DNA from: Desmodus rotundus
Lineage: Eukaryota > Chordata > Mammalia > Chiroptera > Phyllostomidae
Reading direction: 5' to 3'
DNA length: 64,000 bases
Assembly (NCBI RefSeq): GCF_022682495.2
Contig: NC_071392.1
Location: 102,104,896 to 102,168,895 of the forward strand
Shown here: one piece after another, positions 57,440 through 64,000 of the stretch
How the letters are laid out: the number at the start of each line of letters is the position of its first letter
Position numbering within the stretch: position 1 is the stretch's first letter
Notes under the pieces: generated by a model
What the model saw: only the letters and a program-made list of their open reading frames with translations
What the model was told of the DNA's origin: nothing
Databases searched by the model: none
Position numbers and translations under genes: made by a program

Positions 57440-57620
57440 AGGAAGCCCACCTCATTTCTCAGGGAGGAACAACAGTTACCCAGGTGGAAGCAGGGAGACA
57501 TTTCAGACTGAAGGGACAGTGTGTGCAAAGGCCCTGGGGTGGCTCAAGGCATCGCAATAGATGAGTCTGGCTAAAACGGCATAAAAAGATGGGAGGAAAG
57601 CAGGATGAGGCAGAGAGATG
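57440..57620 (-). mobile_element. L2 ORF2 remnant
   Basis: The + strand carries cagtgtgtgcaaaggccctg followed by gggtggctcaaggcatc. The minus-strand peptide here ends in an L2 ORF2-like C-terminal pattern (PPQGLCTHCPFSL). Confidence 0.55.
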
Positions 57621-57689
57621 ATAGGGCTCAGCTGGAGACTCAGGGGCAGGACTGACCGCTGGGGTCAGGCACAGCACACACAGGATGCC

Positions 57690-58105
57690 GCAGGATTTCA
57701 GCAGATGGCCCTCCACCTTCTGCAGGAGGCTCACAGGACAATCGCTGTCCTCCTTAGATGGGGGCAACTCGCCCAGACAGCCAGTAAGTGGCGGGCTGGA
57801 ATTTGAACCTGCTCTGGAACCGCCATGCTTTGCTGTTTTTGAGGAAATGCCATGAACTCGAGAGAGACGCTTGATGAGTTTGTGTGCCTGGCACTGTGTG
57901 GAGTGTTTTCCCAGCACTGTCTGATCAAATCCTCGGAGATAACTATAGGAGGGAAGTGCTATTATTTGCCTTTCTTTTACAGGTAAAGAACCAACACTCA
58001 GAGAGGGCAAGTGATTTGCCCAACAGCACACAACCTACAAGGCTCAAAACCAGGATTCAAGCCCAGGCCCACAGGCTCTGGGGTCTGCCCTCTTAGCCGT
58101 GGCAC
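57690..58105 (-). mobile_element. MIR SINEs (reverse), two copies
   Basis: One copy has ccagtaagtggcgggctgga with atttgaacc. The second has ggaagtgctattatttgcct, cactcagagagggcaagtga, tttgcccaacagcacacaac and aggattcaagcccaggccc. Confidence 0.75.
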
Positions 58106-58196
58106 CTGCGTCTCCCAAGACCCAGTTGGCTCTGAGTTTTGCTATCTGTGCTCTGCCTTCCCCAATCTGTATTTTAAATGAACTTCTCACCTGCTT

Positions 58197-58393
58197 TAAG
58201 ATTTTATTCATTTTATTTTGAGAGAGGGAAAGGGAAGGAGAGAGAAAGAAACATCAATGTGTGGTTGCCTCTCTTACACCCCCAACTGGGGACCTGTCCC
58301 ACAACCCAGGCATGTGCCCTGACTGGGAATCAAACTGGTGACTCTTTGGTTCACAGGCCAGCACTCAATCCACTGAGCCACACCAGCCAGGGC
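58197..58393 (-). mobile_element. Ves SINE (reverse)
   Basis: On the minus strand it reads gccctggctggtgtggctca, the A-box, tttgattcccagtcagggca, and a CT-rich tail. It is full length and little diverged, so it is relatively young. It is followed by a (CTT)n run at about 58398-58418. It is the only Ves copy seen after 34.8 kb. Confidence 0.93.
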
Positions 58394-58905
58394 CCACTTC
58401 TTCTTCTTCTTCTTCTTTTTTTAAACTAAACCTGTTTCTGTGCAAAGGAAACTATACTATACCATTAGCGGAAATGGAAAACCTATATCATTGATCACAA
58501 ATGGAAGATAAGGATGGAAATAAATACAATGCGAGCAAAACAGCATCGCTGCATTTTGCCAGCCAATGTTGCTCGCCCAGTGCGGAAACTGAGGGCTGCG
58601 GGAGCTTTGTTCAAGAGGGACTTCGCGAGCGATAAGGAGCCGCTGGCAGCGTGGGGCCTTTGTTCCTTGAGATGCTCAGGGCAGCTGCAGGAAATCCCTG
58701 CAGAGAAAACAGGCCCTCTGTGATCCCGTGTCCTACGTGACTTAGAACAGCCCTCAGTGGCTGGGCAAACCTCTTGACCCCAGGCCAAACCCTGCTCCCC
58801 AGCTCATCCAGGCCCACCCCGACCCCGCATCTAAACCCCATCCATGCCTAAGATGGGATGGGCAACCCTGGGAGCAGAGCCCTGACCTTCCCTCTTGCCC
58901 TCCAC

Positions 58906-58906
<1 letters not shown>

Positions 58907-58937
<31 letters not shown>
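58907..58937. repeat. run of 31 C
   Basis: An uninterrupted C31 on the + strand (G31 on the minus strand). It produces spurious poly-Pro and poly-Gly open frames on either strand. Length is prone to sequencing error. Confidence 0.9.
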
Positions 58938-58945
<8 letters not shown>

Positions 58946-59664
58946 AACACCTCTCCGGGCAGGGTGCACAGCTGGCCCTTTGTTGGGCCTCCAAAACCCG
59001 GGCTGCAGGGACTCAGCAATCAGTGGTTGGGCTTATCTTTTTTTTTTTTTCTTTTTAATAGAAAAATGTTCCCTTCACCACCAACTCTTTCCTGGGCAGG
59101 GTTTGGAAAAACCATGTTGAGATGGAAAATAATTTTAGGGAAGAGGACGGCTAAAATTATGGGCTATTCTGCTGCCAGCTCCCAATGGGACAAGCAAGCC
59201 GTGGCCCTGGAACTTTCCCCAGCTGGGGCAGGGGGGCCCGAGTCTGGGAGAGAAGCCCAGATGGGCTGTTGAGACTGCATGTCTCAGCTGGCTGAGCTGT
59301 GGTCAAGCCACATGGGCTCCCCCGAATGGTGTGGGCTACCACTGGGGGGCTGTCTGCCCCCCCCCCTCGCCCCTGTCCCATGCCAGGCACTCCTCTCACA
59401 TCCCCAAGATCACTTATCCAACCATAACTCCCTTCTCAGGGGTCAGGGCCTTCCTGTGGCCGAAAGGAGGGGCTCCCTTACTCGCCAGGTTGGCAGGAGC
59501 CATAACATCCGCTGGGGCGTGGGTGTGGGGAACGGAGCCGTCTCTCCCCCTTTTGCTACAGTTGTCCCTGCACAAGGGGCAGGAGAGGTAGAGCGACTGA
59601 GGAAGGTGGGCTTTGGGACGCTGGGTGAAGGGACTTCCTTTCTGTTCTTCCTTTCTTCCTTTCT

Positions 59665-59870
59665 TCCCTGACCTACTCCATCTCACATAAGCTGTGTGAT
59701 CTTCGGCAAGTGACTTTACCTCTCTGGGCTTTAGTTTTCTTACCTGTGAAATGGGGATGACAACGCCCGTCCAGGCGAGTCAATGAGTTTGCACGTGTAA
59801 AGCTCTTGGCTTCCAGTAAGTGCTACACAGTGCTGGCCACTGTTACTACTGTTATTGTTAGTATCATTAT
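59665..59870 (+). mobile_element. MIR SINE
   Basis: Blocks ttcggcaagtgactttacct, tttagttttcttacctgtga, aaatggggatgacaac and gtaagtgctacacagtgctg follow MIR. A short (ATC/TTC)-rich stretch comes after at 59872-59906. Confidence 0.75.
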
Positions 59871-60530
59871 CATCGGCTTCGCCATCATCATCATCATCTT
59901 CTTCCTCAGCAGTGAGTCCAGGCTCCAGAACTCCGTGTATATCTGGAGTTCTTGAAATGGAATACATTATCCATTAATCTTACTCTGACCTTGAGGGTCC
60001 CAGCCCCTAATATCTGGGACCCTTGGACTGACTCCTGATGCTCCAGGACCCCAATTATTGCATTTCTCACCGAGTCTCCAGACTCCCCTGTCCAGGCCCC
60101 CACACCCAGCCCTGTCCTGGCCAAGCCAGACACATGGGCCCAGTGTGAACTTGGACATGGCAGCTCATGGCCCCTCCACCCTCCCTGTCTCCGGTCTCCT
60201 GTCTTATCTCCTGAAACCGGCTGCTCCCCGTCTCCATGGCCTGTCCCGGCTGCTCGCCTTGACAAACACACCAGCCTCCCTGCTTGTCTCTGACTTAAAA
60301 AGAAAAAGAGCTTTTTGTTTAACTTCAAGTCACGCAGTCTGTCATACAAGTTCAAGCAATACAGAAGCACGTCAAAATTTAAGATAATTTGTTCAATGAT
60401 TAATAGCAGTGGTTTTATTTTACTGTTTGCATTTCATTGTTTAAATGTTGTGATAAATGAGCATTGCTTTTCTACTTCAAGATTACATTTTAAAAATTAT
60501 GTATTTTTAAACACATAGGTGAGACATGTA

Positions 60531-61088
60531 TTGGGTTGGCCAAAAAACTCATTGGTTTTTTTCCATAAGATGGCTCTGGTAATGCTTAATTATCTTTAAC
60601 TTCATTCAAAACAATTTTGTTAGACTGTATTGTGTCAGCTGTCCTACCAGTGTGCATTTAAAAAAACTTTTCAAAATTGGTGAATTTGGGGGTAGCCATT
60701 TTAATATTGAAGATGGAACAAACTATGCAACATTTTTTGGCATTTTAAGCGTTATTATTTCAAGAACGTTTAAAAATGCAACTGACACGCAAAAAGAAAA
60801 AGATTTGCGCGGTGCGTGGAGGAAGTACTATGGCTGATCAGATGTGTCAAAAGTGGTTTGCAGAGTTTCGTGCTGGAGATTTCTTGCTGGACGACGCTCC
60901 ACGGTCGGGTAGACCAGTTGAGGTTGATGGCGGCTGAATTGAGACATTAATTGAGAGCAATCAACATTATACCACGTGGGAGATAGCCGACATACTCAGA
61001 ATATCCACATCAATAAAATTATTGGTAAAAATGGAAAATGTATCTTTTATTTTCTGTAAAAAACTAAATGGACTTTTTGGCCACCCAG
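60531..61088 (+). mobile_element. internally deleted mariner with transposase remnant
   Basis: The left end ttgggttggccaaaaaactc and the reverse complement of the right end, ctgggtggccaaaaagtcca, are inverted repeats, and TA flanks both sides (60529-60530, 61089-61090). A complete mariner is about 1.3 kb; this one is 558 bp. About 60840-61020 reads a mariner transposase N-terminal DNA-binding region (QKWFAEFRAGD, PRSGRPVEV, IETLIESNQHYTTWEIADIL) with a stop codon inside, and the catalytic D,D(34)D part is gone. It is inactive but may have been moved in trans. Confidence 0.85.
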
Positions 61089-62074
61089 TACCTGGGTATA
61101 GTTTAAGCCTCTCTCTTAAACCGAGAGTGAGGCAGACCAGACACCTCTTATTGGCTGAGTTCAACAAGCTCTCATTGGTTTATGTTAAGGACCGTCATTG
61201 TTGTGTTTTATTTTATCATGTTCTTTTAATATTTGATTTTATATTTCCCTTCGTTCTTGATGTCCATGCCATCTGTCCCTGGGTGTAGCATTATTTTGTG
61301 CCTGGTGTCTCTAAGTCACAGATAAGTTCTCCTGTTTCTCATCATCTCTTTCGTTCACCCATCTGTTTCCAAGGTCTCGGCAGGTTGCCCACGTGGCCAA
61401 GCATCTCTTGCCACGCTGAAAAGACATTTATTTCCACTTCGTTTCCAGCAGACTGTTTGCTCATATCCTTTGGGGTGGAACATTTTTCAGTCATGAGGAA
61501 ACCTGGGCCTGGGCCTGTCGCCTTTGAAGCTGGGAAGACACTTGGGGCAGGGAGGGACAGAGCTCTAGCTGCTGCTACTGACTAATGCCTGGTGACTGCT
61601 GAGGCCCCTGATGGGCAGGCCGGGCCTGGGCAGCGGTCTGTCTGCACACGCAGCCTGGCATGGCGTGGGGCGAGGATTTATTGGGAGTCACAGCGAGTGC
61701 ACAGAGAGGGGTCCGAGCTGGGACTCTCCCCTGTCTGAGCTGCCCAGGCCTCCGTCCTTCTCTCTGCTCCTCCCACAGAGCCCAGGGCCTGTGAGAAAAA
61801 CAAGATGCTCGGTGCCTCCCAGGGATGGGCTGAGCTAAGTGATGAGGGAGTGAGACTACCCACCCCCACCCTTTCTCTGTGGGCACGGGACAACCGTGTT
61901 GAAAGTGCTCTGGCCCGCATGGGGAGGCCAGCAGCTACGCATAGCTCCCCAGCCCTAGGCTTGGTGGGTGTCTCAAAGCCAAGGCCTCCTCATCAGTGAG
62001 ATGGCGAGCTGCCTGGGGTGTCTGAGTCACTTCTCATGCCTCCTTTCCCTCCAGCCACCACATTCTACCCCATC

Positions 62075-62140
62075 CACCCACCTAGTCACCAAATATTTAT
62101 TGAGCACCCACTGAGTGCCAGGCACCTGGCAATCTCTCTT
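62075..62140 (-). mobile_element. L2 3'-end fragment
   Basis: The text tcaccaaatatttattgagc followed by acccactgagtgccaggcac is the reverse of the L2 3' end. Confidence 0.75.
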
Positions 62141-62379
62141 CGAATCTTCAGAAGGAACTGAATGCTGCCCCTTGATTTTAGCCTAAGGACACCCAGTTTG
62201 AACGATACGATAATGAATAGTTGCTGTTTGAAGCTGCCAAGGTGTGATTTGTTACGGTGGCAGCAGGAAATACGGCACAGATGAACAGGTGTGACATTCA
62301 GTACATGGTGCTTAGTGAGGTGGGGGAGTAAAGGCAGATGGGAGAGCGCACACCTTGGGGCGGTTTGCAGTTTTCAACA

Positions 62380-62660
62380 GGGTGAACAGGCAGGGCGGGC
62401 CTCCCTGGGGAGGCCACGTTTCACAGACGCCTGAAGGAGGCGAGGGCATGAGCCACCTAGATAATGGGCAAGCGTACAGGAGAGGGGACAGCAAGTGCAA
62501 AAGCCCTGAGGTGGGAGGGTGCCTGGTGTGTCCTAGGCGCAGCAGGGCAGCCAGGGCGGCACAGGGCGGGGGGGATGGAGAGAGGTGAGGTCAGGGAGGT
62601 TGTGGGGAGCGCTCCAATGAGCTCCGCTGAGAGGGGCCTGGCACCGGCATCACAGGATCT
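62380..62660 (-). mobile_element. L2 ORF2 remnant
   Basis: Blocks cagacgcctgaaggaggcga, gggcatgagccacctagata, cagcaagtgcaaaagccctg and ggtgaggtcagggaggttgt are the reverse of L2 ORF2. Confidence 0.75.
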
Positions 62661-63419
62661 TTGAGGGATGCTCTGGGCTGGAGTGCCAGCCCCATCAGAA
62701 GAGCCTGCTGCTCCGACTTGAACTGACCCAAGGTCCATCCCTTTCCTTGCTCTGCCCAGCCCTGCTGAGGTCGTGCCCAGGTCACCGAAATGAGGAGGGA
62801 ATGTACCCCTCCTCCCCACCCCACCCCCGCTCTTGCTTCCTGGGCCAGCCTGAAGTTATTCTCTTGGTCTCCGTGCCTGATACAGCCTGGTCCAGGCGGG
62901 GTGGGCAGAGGTATCATGACCTGTCTCTCACTCCAGAACCGTCAGGCCTGGCAGGAGACGGTGGCACATCCTCCCTCGGGATCAGGGCACCCTGAGCTCG
63001 GGCAGCTGGGCTGCGGCAGAGGGCAGGGGGAAGCTTGCCACTGAGCCCCCACCGCCCCACTTGCTATGTTCTCTGACCTGACTGGAGGCTCACCTCTCTG
63101 GGCCTCAGGCGGCACAAGAGGTTGGATTCATCGGGGTCTTAGACCGACAGCCTGAAGCCACATCCTGCCCACAGGCATGTTTACAGGTTTTAAATCAGTT
63201 GCCAACACGTAAAATTTAGGAAACTTCTTGTAATACACTAGATTGCTGGCTTTTCTTGAGAAATCAAAAGATATGGTGACTGGGCTGAACGGCAACAACC
63301 GCAGCCCCACCCAGCCCACAAAGTCATTTCTGGCTCCCGTCTTGGGAGGTGGGGGTGTTCAAGCGGACAACCCTGGATGCTAATGGCCCTTCCAGCTCTG
63401 ATTTCTTACATTCATTCCA

Positions 63420-63660
63420 CCTGCCCTTGGACAGGGAGTCAGGGTGGGCTTCCTGGGCGAGGCAGGGTCTGAGCGGAGACCTGCAGAGTGAGCAGGGACC
63501 AGAGGAGGGGGAGAGGGGTTCCAGGTAGAGGGCACAGCCTGGGCAAAGGCCTGGAGGCTAGGGAAAGACTGGCCTGGTCAGAATGTTGCTGCAGTGTGAG
63601 GGGAGAGGGACGGGAGGGGTCTGGGAGGGTCTGAGAGGGTGCCAGGGCCCACTCACAGGC
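63420..63660 (-). mobile_element. L2 ORF2 remnant
   Basis: Blocks gggcttcctgggcgaggcag, ctgagcggagacctgcagag, aggggttccaggtagagggc and gggcaaaggcctggaggct are the reverse of L2 ORF2. Confidence 0.65.
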
Positions 63661-64000
63661 TTGTTCTGTGGGCAGTGGGGGTTCTGGGAGGTCTGAGACC
63701 AGGAGGGACAGGGTCCTCTGCACAGCCTCCCAGTCCACAGGTGTTCGTGTCTCTACATTTCAGCCTCCCTGTTTCTCTGTCCCTACTTTCTCCATCTCTG
63801 GGTCTATCTCTGTGTTGTCTTTTTATCTCTTTCCTCCTCTCCCCCCTCACCCCAGTCTATGTGTCTCTGTCTCCATCTCCCCCTCTCCCGCCTCAAGGCA
63901 TGCATACTTTCTCCCCCCAACCCCCTCCGCCACACACACTCCGAAATGGGAGTCTCCCAGAGGAAACATTTTCACCTCCTGGCCGCTCTGGCTGCTCCAG

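Larger units (their letters stand above)
40206..64000. other. intergenic region downstream of B4GALT5
   Basis: I find no exon of a known gene here. The long open frames at 40262-40882 (minus), 48470-49111 (plus), 54333-54869 (minus) and 57459-58031 (minus) lie in GC-rich or L2-derived DNA. Minus-strand peptides at about 49610-49850, 54333-54869 and 57459-58031 repeat an L2 ORF2 C-terminal pattern (LCTC..LFLEL-like). Unassigned stretches are 46990-49490, 50755-51135, 55770-55905, 56815-57235, 58440-58900, 58940-59660, 59880-60500 and 61090-62070. Confidence 0.75.

Noticed and set aside
57459..58031. 190-aa minus-strand open frame.
   Set aside because: Its C-terminal part is an L2 ORF2 remnant and the rest runs through reverse MIR copies.
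58754..59272. Poly-Gly and poly-Pro open frames on both strands.
   Set aside because: They are translations of the C31 homopolymer.
40206..64000. Possible PTGIS exons downstream, expected from human gene order.
   Set aside because: No cytochrome P450-type exon or heme-binding motif was recognised; in human the gap is larger than the 24 kb visible here.

Overview
The window is mammalian nuclear DNA, most likely from a bat of the Yangochiroptera. Evidence: split genes with GT/AG introns, ancient mammalian repeats (L2, MIR, MER20, MER5-like, old L1), and repeated tRNA-derived SINEs that start 'ccctggctggtgtggctcag' and end in a CT-rich stretch plus A-tail, which is the Ves family of bats. Several Ves copies still carry recognisable target-site duplications. 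No bacterial genes, CRISPR arrays or operons are present, and I found no new multigene system.

One protein-coding gene is supported: B4GALT5 (beta-1,4-galactosyltransferase 5, the main lactosylceramide synthase) on the + strand. Exon 1 (start codon, cytoplasmic tail, membrane anchor) lies before the window. The window opens inside intron 1 (1-21166) and holds coding exons 2-9: 21167-21301, 29753-29866, 30791-30915, 31769-31885, 32490-32677, 33525-33647, 36052-36153 and 37062-37209. All junctions have AG acceptors and GT donors and join in one open frame of 350 residues ending in TGA. This equals residues 39-388 of the 388-residue human enzyme as I remember it. A 3' UTR of about 3 kb follows (37210 to about 40205), with an upstream AATAAA at 39171 and a probable distal AGTAAA site at 40178.

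Introns 1 and 2 hold most of the young mobile DNA: Ves SINEs, an RPL12 processed pseudogene near the left edge, a 263-bp hAT element with a perfect 8-bp duplication, two candidate TA-flanked inverted-repeat elements, several LTR-like stretches, a solo retroviral LTR with a perfect 6-bp duplication (23895-24716) and an L1 5'-region fragment. Intron 2 also contains a small, very CpG-dense patch (23169-23342).

From about 40.2 kb to the end I see no gene. This stretch is mostly ancient L2 and MIR sequence, two MER20 copies, a sense-oriented LTR-like unit, an L1 tail, one Ves SINE, a run of 31 C, and an internally deleted mariner (60531-61088). In human the next gene downstream of B4GALT5 is, from memory, PTGIS; none of its exons is recognised here. 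Repeat family names come from memory of consensus sequences, not from alignment.
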